Shown here: one piece after another, positions 51,182 through 59,871 of the stretch | Numbering within the stretch: position 1 is the first letter of the stretch | Layout of the letters: each line of letters starts with the position of its first letter | Assembly: GCA_965220105.1 (NCBI GenBank) | Contig: OZ244811.1 | Span: 2,232,001-2,296,000 of the forward strand | Origin: Bin87 sp965220105 | GTDB taxonomy: Bacteria > Chloroflexota > Dehalococcoidia > Lucifugimonadales > UBA3495 | DNA length: 64,000 nt | Reading direction: 5' to 3' | The notes under the pieces: model-generated | What the model saw: only the letters and a program-made list of their open reading frames with translations | Told to the model about the DNA's origin: nothing | Databases searched by the model: none | Position numbers and translations under genes: made by a program

Positions 51182-51210
51182 TGGCAATCAAGTAGAATAT
51201 CAGGTATAAT
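51182..51210 (+). promoter_or_regulatory. Candidate promoter for gyrB
   Basis: TATAAT at 51205-51210 is a consensus -10. TGGCAA at 51182-51187 with a 17-nt spacer is a weak -35. The transcript would carry a leader of about 100 nt, AT-richer than its surroundings, before ATG 51316. Confidence 0.5.
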
Positions 51211-51315
51211 AAAGGTAGTTACGCTACAAAATGTTGTGTACATCATCCGCTTATCGCTCAACGTAGATATGTGTATTGAAGAGCTGAATCATCACCACGG
51301 GGCGCTGAAAATATT

Positions 51316-53289
51316 ATGACGCAGCAAATTACGGCAATCGTAAACGGAAACTCATCTGAATACACTTCTGACAATATTCAGGTGTTGAAAGGGCTGGAAG
51401 CCGTCCGAGTTCGTCCCGGGATGTACATCGGCAGCACCGGCGTAGACGGTTTGCACCATCTGATCAAAGAATTGCTGGACAACGCGGTTGACGAGGCGCT
51501 GGCCGGTCACTGCGATCGGATCGAGCTGCACCTCGGGCGGGACGGCGCGGTGATGGTCTCCGACAACGGGCGGGGCATCCCGGTGGACACGCACCCGGAT
51601 ACGGGGGTGTCCGGCCTGGAGACGGTGATGACCACCCTGCACGCCGGCGGCAAGTTCGACGGCGCCGCTTACAAGGTCTCCGGCGGGTTGCACGGAGTCG
51701 GCGCTTCGGTGGTGAACGCCCTGGCGTCGCAGCTACAGGCCGAGGTCTGCCGCGGCGGGATGCGCTATACCCAGGAATATTCCCGTGGCATCCCAACGTC
51801 CGAGCTGGTCAAGCACCAGCGGGTGAGCCGTCAGGGGACCAGGGTTACGTACTACGCCGATCCGGATATCTTCCCGGAAATCACCTATGATTTCGCTCGC
51901 TTGGTTGCTCAACTGCGCCAGACCGCCTACCTGAACAAGGGGCTGGAAATCTACTTGGTCAGCGAGTTTCACGAGGAGGAACGCAACGGCGACATCGAAC
52001 GCTGCTTCTTCTTCGATACCGGCGTGGCCAGCATGGTGCGTAACATCAATCGGAAGCGCAACGTCGTCATGGCCGAACCCTTCTACTACCAGCGCATCGC
52101 CGAAGACGCGGACGTGGAGGTGTCTTTCCAGTTCCACCACACCGACGGGCACGACAACCTGGCCGCCGACGAGCGTACCTTCGCCAACTGCATCCTGACG
52201 GCGGAAGGCGGCACGCACCTGGCCGGGTTCCGGTCGGCGCTGACCCGGGTGCTGAACGACTACGCCCGCAAGCAGAACTACTTCAAGGACCCCAAGGATT
52301 CCTTCAGCGGGGAGGACACCCGCGGCGGCCTGGTGGCCATCGTCAGCGTAAAGCTGGGTGACCCGCAGTTTGAAGGCCAGACCAAGAACAAGCTGAGCAA
52401 CCCCGAGGTTCGCAGCCGGGTTGAATCGGCAACCGCCGAGGGTCTGACGCGTTTCCTGGAAGAAAACCCCACGTCGGCCAAGGGCATCCTGGAAAAGGTG
52501 CAAACCAACCACGCCGCCCGTGAGGCAGCGCGGCGGGCCCGGGACCTGGTGCTCCGCAAGAACGCCCTGGACGGAACATCCCTGCCGGGCAAGCTCTCAG
52601 ACTGCGCCGAACGGGACCCGGCTAAATCGGAACTCTACATCGTGGAGGGCGAATCGGCCGGCGGGTCGGCGAAGATGGGCCGGGACCGGCAGTACCAGGC
52701 CATTCTGCCGCTGAAGGGCAAGATTCTCAACGTGGAGCGTTACCTGGACAAGGTGGAGCGAATCCTGAGCCACGAGGAGATCCGGGCCGTCATTTCGGCG
52801 GTGGGAACGGGTGAAGGCGAGGCCTTTGACATCGCCAAGCTGCGCTACCACCACATCATCATCATGACCGATGCCGACGTGGACGGTTCCCACATCCGCA
52901 CCCTCATCCTGACCTACTTCTACCGCAGGATGCGCGAGCTGATCGACGGCGGGTTCCTGTACATCGCCCAACCGCCCCTTTACCGGGTGCAGCGGGGGCG
53001 CAGCATCGCTTACGCCTTCTCGGAAACCGAGAAGGACGAGCTCATCAAGAAGATGTCCACGGCGCGGGCCGAGCCGTCGGTGCAGCGTTACAAGGGTCTG
53101 GGCGAGATGAACGCCGACCAGCTCTGGGACACCACCATGAACCCGGAGACGCGGAAGATGCTGCGGGTTTCGGCGCACGACCTGGCCGAGGCTCACGACG
53201 TGTTCGAAATGCTGATGGGCGAGCAGGTGGGGCCGCGCAAGAATTTCATCCAGAGCCACGCCACCGAAGTGAGGAACCTGGACGTATAA
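51316..53289 (+). CDS. gyrB: DNA gyrase subunit B
   Basis: 657 residues. The GHKL ATPase domain (LLDNAVDEALAGHCDRI, VSDNGRGIPVDTHP, GGLHGVGASVVNAL) is followed by the transducer and the TOPRIM domain (ELYIVEGESAGGSAKMGRDR, IIIMTDADVDGSHI). The C-terminal conserved YKGLGEMNADQLW ends near VGPRKNFIQ. The length matches the short GyrB/ParE class; GyrB-type is assigned on general similarity, and gyrA is not in the window. It supplies ATP for negative supercoiling. hpt follows by 29 nt. Confidence 0.92.
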   Translation: MTQQITAIVNGNSSEYTSDNIQVLKGLEAVRVRPGMYIGSTGVDGLHHLIKELLDNAVDEALAGHCDRIELHLGRDGAVMVSDNGRGIPVDTHPDTGVSGLETVMTTLHAGGKFDGAAYKVSGGLHGVGASVVNALASQLQAEVCRGGMRYTQEYSRGIPTSELVKHQRVSRQGTRVTYYADPDIFPEITYDFARLVAQLRQTAYLNKGLEIYLVSEFHEEERNGDIERCFFFDTGVASMVRNINRKRNVVMAEPFYYQRIAEDADVEVSFQFHHTDGHDNLAADERTFANCILTAEGGTHLAGFRSALTRVLNDYARKQNYFKDPKDSFSGEDTRGGLVAIVSVKLGDPQFEGQTKNKLSNPEVRSRVESATAEGLTRFLEENPTSAKGILEKVQTNHAAREAARRARDLVLRKNALDGTSLPGKLSDCAERDPAKSELYIVEGESAGGSAKMGRDRQYQAILPLKGKILNVERYLDKVERILSHEEIRAVISAVGTGEGEAFDIAKLRYHHIIIMTDADVDGSHIRTLILTYFYRRMRELIDGGFLYIAQPPLYRVQRGRSIAYAFSETEKDELIKKMSTARAEPSVQRYKGLGEMNADQLWDTTMNPETRKMLRVSAHDLAEAHDVFEMLMGEQVGPRKNFIQSHATEVRNLDV

Positions 53290-53318
53290 CCGGTTCTTCC
53301 CGGCTCGGGAGGGTCACC

Positions 53319-53855
53319 GTGGAGCCCGTCGAGGGCATGGTTCTGCTCCTGTCGGACTCTCAGCTACGGGCGGGGATTGCCCGTCTGGCCGCCGAGATCG
53401 ACCGTAATTACGCCGACTCCGGGCTGGTGCTGGTGTGTGTGCTGAAGGGAGCAGCCCTGTTCGCCGCCGACCTGCTCCGACAACTGCGTTGCGACGTGCA
53501 GCGCGTTGAGTACCTGCGGGCGAGCAGCTACGGCAGCGCTACCGAGTCTTCGGGGACGGTGAGTATCGAGGGCACGCCGCAACCCGAGGACATCGCCGGT
53601 CGGCACGTGCTGGTGGTCGACGATATCACCGACACGGGCCACACGCTGGCGGCGGTGTCGGAGCGCCTGCGGGCGATGGGCCCGGCCTCGCTGCGACTTT
53701 GCACCCTGCTGGACAAACCGGAGCGGCGCGAGGCGCCCACCGGGTACGACTACGTAGGTTTCACCATCCCCAACTACTTCGTGGTGGGGTACGGCATGGA
53801 CCTGGACGAGCGGTACCGGGGACTGCCGGGAGTTTACTACTTTCCGGAGGCTTGA
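53319..53855 (+). CDS. hpt: Hypoxanthine phosphoribosyltransferase
   Basis: 178 residues, start GTG 53319. The PRPP-binding motif is VLVVDDITDTGHTLAAV. Before it, LVLVCVLKGAALFAADLLR holds the pyrophosphate loop LKGA; at the C-terminus, YVGFTIPNYFVVGYGMDLDERYRGLPGV binds the purine (segments listed in order). Salvages hypoxanthine and guanine. It is cotranscribed with gyrB. Confidence 0.92.
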   Translation: MEPVEGMVLLLSDSQLRAGIARLAAEIDRNYADSGLVLVCVLKGAALFAADLLRQLRCDVQRVEYLRASSYGSATESSGTVSIEGTPQPEDIAGRHVLVVDDITDTGHTLAAVSERLRAMGPASLRLCTLLDKPERREAPTGYDYVGFTIPNYFVVGYGMDLDERYRGLPGVYYFPEA

Positions 53856-53898
53856 CTTAGCGCAAGCAAGTCTGATGCAAGCCCTACCGTTGTGGGCG

Positions 53899-54249
53899 TC
53901 AACGTCGTCTCGCAAAGCGTCGTACCAACAGTGCGGACAATCCCATGTCCACCACCAGCACCGCTAAATAACCACCCACCAGATAGTTTGGAAAGTCTGG
54001 GCTACGAAGGTCTGTTCCGACCGCGCCGACCACCAAGCCGCTAATCAGGATACCACCCAAAATTCCGCAACCAGCCCCGATCCGTGTCGCGTCCCACGTC
54101 GCCTTTCGGGGCCGCAAAAAGGCGACCAGAGACGCAGCAGTTAGATTCACCAGAATCGGGACAACGAACACCCAAAAAAAGAGCACGAAGGCCACGAGCC
54201 GCAAATCTGGCAATCTAGTGTCGAACAACATGGGAACCGTTCGAGGCAT
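53899..54249 (-). CDS. Small membrane protein of unknown function
   Basis: 116 residues with three hydrophobic segments (about 18-45, 58-78 and 88-108). A polar RPRKATWDATRIG lies between TM1 and TM2, and a basic tail LLVRRFARRR ends the protein. No recognisable family. It converges with hpt and follows ggt on the same strand. The 236-nt gap between it and ggt holds only a tandem TTCTTCCCCGAGAGA duplication near 54427-54456. Confidence 0.5.
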   Translation of the reverse strand: MPRTVPMLFDTRLPDLRLVAFVLFFWVFVVPILVNLTAASLVAFLRPRKATWDATRIGAGCGILGGILISGLVVGAVGTDLRSPDFPNYLVGGYLAVLVVDMGLSALLVRRFARRR

Positions 54250-54485
54250 TTAACGAAACCACGTTATCTGCCTCGCTAGTCTAGCCTGAGCGAATCGTGC
54301 CTTTCCCCGGATTGGGAGGCGTCTCCCCAAGCGACCGGGCACCGTTGCCGGCGGCGCCCGTAGCAGGCTCCCCCTTCTGGCCCTAACACCTATGACGACG
54401 CCCAGGGCGTTTGCCAGCAACGTATTTCTTCCCCGAGAGATTTCTTCCCCGAGAGACCAGGGGACGCAGACGGTCGCCGGTGTTT

Positions 54486-56114
54486 CTAGAACCCCACCGC
54501 CTGCCCGTCTCCCCTGGGGTCGGAGGCGCCGGTAAGGACGCCGCGCCGTTGGTCGCGGATGATGAGCTGCACCACGCCGTTGGTAGAACCCAGGGGGCTC
54601 TGCACCACGTTGTGGCCCATGCGGGTCAGGTCGCGGATGGTGTCCTCTGGCATACCCATCTCCACGCGCAGTTCGCCGGGGCGGTTGATGGTAGCCGGGT
54701 CGGTGCCGGGGAAGCTGTACCAGCGTGGCGACTCCACGGCGTCCTGGGCCTTGATGCCGCCGTCGATGAGCTGGGTCAGCAGCTGGATGCCGCACTGGGG
54801 CTGGAAGTCGCCGCCGGGTGTGCCGCCGACAATGGCTACCTCGCCGTCGACGGTGGTCAGGTAGCAGTTGAGGGTGTGCATGGTGCGCTTGCCGGGAACG
54901 ATCACGTTGGGGTGGTCGGGTTCCAGGCTGAAACCGCGGCCGGCGCGGTTGTTGAACAGCACCCCGGTGCCGCCGGCCACAACGCCCGAGCCGAATCCGT
55001 TGGAGAGGCTGTGTATCCAGCTGACGGCGTTGCCGGCGCCGTCGGCGACGCAGAAGTAGGTGGTGTCGCCGTGGCCGTCGACGGGTGTGAGGGGGCGCAC
55101 TTCGCCGCCGGCCTGGAAGGGGTGAATCTGGTCGCGGCGCATGTCGGCGTATTCCTGGGACAGCAGGCCGTCCAAGGGCCAGTCGACGAAGTTGGGGTCG
55201 CCGGCCAGGCGGTTGCGATCGGAATAGGCGATCTTCTTGGCTTCGACCAGCAGGTGAATGGCGTCGGCGGAGTTGGGAGTCATGGAAGTGAGGTCGTGGC
55301 CGCCCACGATGTTGAGCATCTCGAGCAACAGGAAGCCCTGGGAAGGCGGCCGGGTCTGGTAGACGCGGTGGCCGCGGTACGCGGTACTGATGGGTTCCCC
55401 AACTTCGGCGTAGTGATTATTGAAGTCGGCCTCGGTGAAAAGTCCGCCAGCGTTGTTCAGTCCCGCAACCATCTGGCCGGCTAGGGGGCCCCGGTAGAAG
55501 GCGTCGGCTCCGCCCTCGGCGACTTGGCGGATGGAGTTGGCCAGGTCGGGGTTGGCCAGCACGTCGCCCTCCCGGGGCGCACGCCCGTTGCGGAGATAGA
55601 CGTCGGCGGTGGCGCTGAAACGAGACAGGAGTTCGGCGTTGCCGGCGAAGGTGCGGGCCAGTCGAGTCGGCACTGGGAAGCCCTGCTCGGCGTACCGAAT
55701 TGCGGGCGCCAACAGGTCCGCGAAAGGAATGGCGCCGAAGCGGTCATGGAGGGCCTGCCAGGCGGCCACCTCGCCGGGAACGGACACCGAGTGCGGGCCC
55801 TGGATGGGCATCAGGGCGAGGCCCTGGCTCCGGTAGTATTCGGCGTCGGCGCCCGAAGCGGCGGCCCCGCTGCTGTTGATGTTGGTGACCGTGCGAGTGT
55901 TGGCGTCGTAGGCGAGGATAAATGAATCTCCGCCCAAGCCGCACATGGCGACGATGGTTACGGTCTCGACAGCAGCCACGGCGAGAGCGGCGTCGAAGGC
56001 AGTGCCGCCGTCCTGCAGCACGCGGAGTCCTACGGAAGCCGCCAGCGGGGAGTTGGAGGAGACGATCCCGTTCTGGCCGAAAACAGCGCTGCGCGTCAGG
56101 TTGGTGATGGACAT
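54486..56114 (-). CDS. ggt: Gamma-glutamyltransferase-family Ntn hydrolase
   Basis: 542 residues. The proenzyme layout is intact: N-terminal GIVSSNSPLAASVGLRVLQDGGTAFDAALA, and the autoprocessing site with nucleophile Thr351 in DGHGDTTYFCVADGAGNAVS. Small-subunit segments SLSNGFGSGV, LFNNRAGRGF, and TVDGEVAIVGGTPGGDFQPQ follow. No clear secretion signal is visible, unusual for periplasmic GGT, so a cytoplasmic acylase or GGT-like role is possible. It cleaves gamma-glutamyl amides such as glutathione. Confidence 0.9.
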   Translation of the reverse strand: MSITNLTRSAVFGQNGIVSSNSPLAASVGLRVLQDGGTAFDAALAVAAVETVTIVAMCGLGGDSFILAYDANTRTVTNINSSGAAASGADAEYYRSQGLALMPIQGPHSVSVPGEVAAWQALHDRFGAIPFADLLAPAIRYAEQGFPVPTRLARTFAGNAELLSRFSATADVYLRNGRAPREGDVLANPDLANSIRQVAEGGADAFYRGPLAGQMVAGLNNAGGLFTEADFNNHYAEVGEPISTAYRGHRVYQTRPPSQGFLLLEMLNIVGGHDLTSMTPNSADAIHLLVEAKKIAYSDRNRLAGDPNFVDWPLDGLLSQEYADMRRDQIHPFQAGGEVRPLTPVDGHGDTTYFCVADGAGNAVSWIHSLSNGFGSGVVAGGTGVLFNNRAGRGFSLEPDHPNVIVPGKRTMHTLNCYLTTVDGEVAIVGGTPGGDFQPQCGIQLLTQLIDGGIKAQDAVESPRWYSFPGTDPATINRPGELRVEMGMPEDTIRDLTRMGHNVVQSPLGSTNGVVQLIIRDQRRGVLTGASDPRGDGQAVGF

Positions 56115-56375
56115 GATACGGACTCCTGCGGGTTGGGTTTACCAAACAGGCTGCCATTATAAAGGATGGGGTGGCCTGAAATAGGATTTGCAGGATTGAG
56201 GAGTAATCGTGATTGGGACGGTGATGTTTTGCCGCACGCATCCTCGCGCCAAGCCCGTTCCGGTGTCTCATCAATCCATTGCCCGTGCTGCAATTGCGAC
56301 GGGATGGACAATCGAAATACCCTGGACGGTGGGCATGGACTTTAGATTATTGTTTGATTGCGTATATCCGCCCCG

Positions 56376-56660
56376 GTCATTGCGAGGAGCGGAACGACGT
56401 GGCAATCTCGTTGCCGTCGCTAACCAGCCTCCGCAGAGCGCCGCAACCGCGACGAAGAGCACCGTTGCATGGCTCTGCCTGGGCGGATGATCCGTCGATA
56501 AGCTCCGGATGAGCGGATGAATAGGTTTCGATTGTCCAATATCGCGATGGTCTGAGCGACGAGAACATGGTGGTCGCGGGCGAAGGGCGGCGGTCCAGCC
56601 CTTGTTATGACTACTACGGACGCAACGAGATTGCCACGTCGCTGCGCTCCTCGCAATGAC
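56376..56660. repeat. GTCATTGCGAG-family fragments in a gene-free stretch
   Basis: A left half (GTCATTGCGAGGAGCGGAAC, 56376-56410) and a right half (GAGATTGCCACGTCGCTGCG into CTCCTCGCAATGAC, 56626-56660) bracket about 215 nt of unrelated sequence. The whole 56115-57037 interval (923 nt) has no supportable gene. Confidence 0.65.
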
Positions 56661-56697
56661 AGAAGGTAGGGTGCTCCTGGCAATGGGAGCCGGCGGG

Positions 56698-56819
56698 CAG
56701 GGTCTTCGGTTTGTTCCCTAATGTCATTGCGAGCGCAGCGTGGCAATCTCGTAGCCGTATCGACCGACGCTGTCGCCAGCTCACCTTTGACCACTACGTT
56801 CCAATAATCGAAAGGCCCC
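56698..56819. mobile_element. MITE-like element with imperfect 10-bp target duplication
   Basis: The left end CAGGGTCTTCGG and right end AATCGAAAGGCCCC match the TIRs of the 34728 copy. The interior carries GTCATTGCGAGCGCAGCGTG then the CGACCGACGCTGTC type second half. Flanks AGCCGGCGGG (56688-56697) and GGCCGGTGGG (56820-56829) agree at 8 of 10 positions. Confidence 0.7.
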
Positions 56820-57037
56820 GGCCGGTGGGGTAACTGTTCAGACTTGTGGGGATCTACGGGCCATCAGGCCTCTCACAGAGGGGCAGCCAAGCACGGAATT
56901 TGCTTTGGAAGCCGACTCCGTCCCCTCAAACGTGAACAATTGCCGGTGGGGTGCCTGGATGACATTTACCCTGCTGTTTGATAGTATTGGTTTCCTAGAT
57001 TTCGCTTGGGAATTACGATATTTCAGGAGTTGCCCTT

Positions 57038-57295
57038 TTGCCTGCCCAGAAGGCTACGCGCCAGTCCGTCAAACGTTATGCGCGTAACATGAGCGTTCGC
57101 CGCACGACCCGTACCGCCATCGGACAGGCCCGCCGGGCCCTGGACGGCGGCGACACCGAATCCACAGCCGCAGTTCGCAAAGCAATGAGTTTGCTGGACA
57201 TCGCGGTGCGGAAGGGTGTGCTGCACAAGAATAATGCGTCTCGTCGGAAAGCCCGGCTGGCGGCGGCGCTGAACCGGCTTGAATCCAGCCAGTAG
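57038..57295 (+). CDS. rpsT: 30S ribosomal protein S20
   Basis: An 85-residue basic helical protein, with KATRQSVKRYARNMSVRRTT, KAMSLLDIAVRKGVLHKNNA and SRRKARLAAALNRLE. S20 binds 16S rRNA early in 30S assembly. The start is TTG 57038, preceded by AGGAG about 8 nt away. It is monocistronic and lies just upstream of lexA. Confidence 0.93.
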   Translation: MPAQKATRQSVKRYARNMSVRRTTRTAIGQARRALDGGDTESTAAVRKAMSLLDIAVRKGVLHKNNASRRKARLAAALNRLESSQ

Positions 57296-57360
57296 GCTGA
57301 CGGGAGCCGGCCCGCATCCGGCGGTAGTTGCCGGTATTCTTTCCCAGTGACGCGATTGCG

Positions 57361-57389
57361 TTGACAATAACTGGCGGTTCAATTAGCAT
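57361..57389 (+). promoter_or_regulatory. Promoter for lexA
   Basis: TTGACA (57361-57366), a 17-nt spacer and TAGCAT (57384-57389). Initiation would fall near 57396, immediately before the candidate LexA box. Confidence 0.65.
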
Positions 57390-57397
57390 ATCGGTGC

Positions 57398-57413
57398 CGA
57401 ACATAAGTTTTCG
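57398..57413 (+). promoter_or_regulatory. Candidate LexA (SOS) operator
   Basis: CGAACATAAGTTTTCG resembles the Gram-positive/Chloroflexota box CGAACNNNNGTTCG with 2 extra T in the right arm. It overlaps the predicted transcription start of lexA, consistent with autoregulation. Confidence 0.5.
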
Positions 57414-57455
57414 TTACATAACGTATCCAACCCCGCCCACCGGAGGTTAGCACCG

Positions 57456-58109
57456 ATGCCAGCGCAAAAAAGTCTGCGACCCCGACAAAAACGCATGCTG
57501 GAGTTCATCCAGCACTTCCTGGACGGCAACGGGATCCCTCCCACGGTGCGGGATATTCAGAAGGGTTGCGACATCAGCAGCACGTCGGTGGTGGATTACA
57601 ACCTGAGGCTAATGGAGCGTGACGGGTACCTGAAGCGCCGCTCCGAGGTCGCGCGGGGCATCGAGCTGCTGGACGAGACCGGGCAACCGGTAACCAACGG
57701 TGCGGTTCGCGTGCAAATCGTGGGCTATATCGCCGCGGGCGAACCGATACCCGCGTTTTCGTCAGAAGGGGGAGCAGCGGCGGCGGAGTTCGACACCGTC
57801 GAGGTGCGACCGGATCTCAAGAAGAAGCACGGGACGCTTTTCGCCCTGTCGGTCAAGGGCACCTCCATGATCGACGCCCTGATCGACGACGGCGACGTGG
57901 TGGTCATCAAACCGACGAACACGGCCCGCAACGGCGAAATGGTAGTGGCCTGGCTCCGGGAAGAGGAAGAAGCCACGCTGAAGAAGTTCTACCGAGAAGG
58001 CTCCCAGGTCAGGCTGCAACCGGCCAACAGCACCATGGACCCCATCTATGTCGACGCCGGCAATGTAGAGGTCCGTGGGCGGGTTGTGGAAGTGTTGCGG
58101 CAGTTCTAG
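57456..58109 (+). CDS. lexA: LexA repressor
   Basis: 217 residues. The winged helix is PRQKRMLEFIQHFLDGNGIP, then TVRDIQKGCDISSTSVVDYN. The cleavage-site region lies in VGYIAAGEP, where the usual Ala-Gly appears as AAGEP. The catalytic Ser is in VKGTSMIDALIDDGD and the Lys in EEATLKKFYRE. LexA represses the SOS regulon and self-cleaves with RecA. GGAGG lies upstream of ATG 57456. No other SOS gene is adjacent. Confidence 0.93.
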   Translation: MPAQKSLRPRQKRMLEFIQHFLDGNGIPPTVRDIQKGCDISSTSVVDYNLRLMERDGYLKRRSEVARGIELLDETGQPVTNGAVRVQIVGYIAAGEPIPAFSSEGGAAAAEFDTVEVRPDLKKKHGTLFALSVKGTSMIDALIDDGDVVVIKPTNTARNGEMVVAWLREEEEATLKKFYREGSQVRLQPANSTMDPIYVDAGNVEVRGRVVEVLRQF

Positions 58110-58120
58110 TGGGATAATCC

Positions 58121-58432
58121 CTAGTTGCGGTTGTTGGACAGGGCGCCGTAGGTGGCGACCAGGAACGGTACGCAATAAGTCAAAGGGATTTTCCAGGCCA
58201 GAGCTCCGGCCAGCTGCCCCGACAGGATGGCGTCGCCCTGGTTGAGGGCAGTGAGCGCCGTGCCGACCACCGCGCTGGCGATGAGAGAACGGCGCAACAT
58301 CGGCCAATGACGGACGGCGCAGCGCGCGCACTTGGTGATCCCAACGTTGCCGCCACGAGGCCGAAAGGTGTAGCTCGACTGGGCAGCGACTGGCCGTCCG
58401 CACCGTTGACAGGTTGCGCTGCTATTGGTCAC
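58121..58432 (-). CDS. NrtS-like membrane protein with N-terminal zinc ribbon
   Basis: The C-terminal 60 residues (LRRSLIASAVVGTALTALNQ, GDAILSGQLAGALAWKIPL, TYCVPFLVATYGALSNN) match the small nitrate/nitrite transporter NrtS family, two TM helices. An N-terminal CQRCG-x20-CARC zinc ribbon is fused to it. GTG 58432 gives 103 residues and no overlap; ATG 58501 would overlap truB by 41 nt. The zinc ribbon is unusual for NrtS. Substrate and direction are untested. Confidence 0.6.
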   Translation of the reverse strand: MTNSSATCQRCGRPVAAQSSYTFRPRGGNVGITKCARCAVRHWPMLRRSLIASAVVGTALTALNQGDAILSGQLAGALAWKIPLTYCVPFLVATYGALSNNRN

Positions 58433-58460
58433 GGGATGATCCAACTGGCTAGCGTGTGGT

Positions 58461-59408
58461 TCACGCCGGCGGTGGGGCGTAGGGCGAGGGTTGGTCAGCA
58501 TCGAACACTCGTACCGGCTGCCAACTTTGCCGGTCCGCCTGGTACTCAACCAACGCCAGAAAGACACCGTCGGGGTCGTAGGCCCGGCGCTGTTCGCCGT
58601 CGGCTGGCGCGTCTTGCGTCGAACCGACGGCCTGGCCGTTTCGCATTGCCCGGGCTTCCGGTTGCGTAAGTGACAGCGACGGCAGGTCCCGCAGCGCCCA
58701 GTCTACGGGTTGCACCAGGTCCAGCCAGCCGTCGCCGGAATCTTCCAGGGCCTCCAGCGTGACGCTTTGCGATGCCTGGAAACCGCCGCAATAAACGCGG
58801 GCGAGAGCGGTGACGTAGCCGCCGCATCCCAACACCTGGCCCAGGTCGTGGGCCAGGGAACGCAGGTAGGTGCCCCGGCCGCAGTCAACGGTGACGCTCA
58901 GGTGGGGCGGATCGAAGGCGTCGATGGCAACGGCGTGAATCTCCACCTTGCGGGGTTTCCGCTCGACCTCACGCCCGGCCCGCGCCAATTCGTAGAGTCG
59001 TCGCCCGTCCACTTTGACCGCGCTGTACATGGGCGGCAACTGGTCAATCACGCCGATGAACCGCTGCAGCTGCAATTCGATGCCATCGACCGATATTCCG
59101 GAAGGATCAGCAACCGGGGTGACGTCGCCTTCAGCGTCGTAGGTGGTGCTGGTCGCGCCCAACCGGACGGTCATCCGGTAGCGCTTGCGCCCAGACACGA
59201 CCTGCTCCATGAGGCGGGTGGCCTGGCCGAAGCAGATGGGCAGAACACCTTCGGCCAGCGGGTCAATCGTGCCGGCGTGGCCGACTTTCCGGCGCTGTCC
59301 GGTGATGCGCTTGACTCGACGCAAGGCCTCCATGGAGGTGATGCCGACCGGTTTGTAGAAATTCAGGAACCCGTTGACCGCGGCAGTCGAACGGTCGTCG
59401 CCGGGCAT
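58461..59408 (-). CDS. truB: tRNA pseudouridine(55) synthase
   Basis: 315 residues. The catalytic motif is VGHAGTIDPLAEGVLP with Asp in the GTLDP-type loop. Other marks are GFLNFYKPVGITSMEA, MYSAVKVDGRRLYELARAG and DCGRGTYLRSLAHDLG. It modifies U55 in the T-loop of tRNAs. Last gene of the nusA-ylxR-infB-rbfA-truB operon, 4 nt after rbfA. Confidence 0.93.
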   Translation of the reverse strand: MPGDDRSTAAVNGFLNFYKPVGITSMEALRRVKRITGQRRKVGHAGTIDPLAEGVLPICFGQATRLMEQVVSGRKRYRMTVRLGATSTTYDAEGDVTPVADPSGISVDGIELQLQRFIGVIDQLPPMYSAVKVDGRRLYELARAGREVERKPRKVEIHAVAIDAFDPPHLSVTVDCGRGTYLRSLAHDLGQVLGCGGYVTALARVYCGGFQASQSVTLEALEDSGDGWLDLVQPVDWALRDLPSLSLTQPEARAMRNGQAVGSTQDAPADGEQRRAYDPDGVFLALVEYQADRQSWQPVRVFDADQPSPYAPPPA

Positions 59409-59412
59409 CGTA

Positions 59413-59808
59413 TCAGGTCCGTTCTGCCGAGTTGACCGAGTGGTCCGTACTGGCCGCGGCTTCTACTTGCAGGTCGTCGATGATACGCATGAGACGGTCG
59501 GCTTCCAGCATGGCGTCGTCGAGTTCAAATTTGAGGAACGGTACGTGTCTCAAAGAAACCCGGTCACGCAGTTCCCGGCGCAGGTAAGACGCCGAAGAAC
59601 GGATACCGTTCAGGGCCTCCTGTCGCAGCGACTCGGCGCCCATCACGCTGACGTATACCCGGGCGCTACGCAGATCGGAAGCGGTGCGAACCTGAGTGAT
59701 GGTGATAATGCCCCGCAACCTTGGGTCGTTGAGCTGCGAGGCCACCAACGCCGAGATTTCCTGGCGCAAAACGCCGTTTACTCGCTCGATGCGCCGGCGG
59801 TCGGACAT
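59413..59808 (-). CDS. rbfA: Ribosome-binding factor A
   Basis: 131 residues with RRRIERVNGVLRQEISALVA, ITQVRTASDLRSARVYVSVM and LRRELRDRVSLRHVPFLKF. RbfA is a KH-like factor required for 30S maturation. It lies between infB (63 nt) and truB (4 nt). Confidence 0.92.
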   Translation of the reverse strand: MSDRRRIERVNGVLRQEISALVASQLNDPRLRGIITITQVRTASDLRSARVYVSVMGAESLRQEALNGIRSSASYLRRELRDRVSLRHVPFLKFELDDAMLEADRLMRIIDDLQVEAAASTDHSVNSAERT

Positions 59809-59871
59809 ATCGTTTCCTTCTCTATGAGCCTGTCTTCACTATGAGCCTGCCGTGGCTCGCCGCATTTGTTG

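Noticed and set aside
54250..54795. 181-residue minus-strand open frame
   Set aside because: Out-of-frame shadow of ggt, rich in Arg/His/Pro, with no ribosome site.
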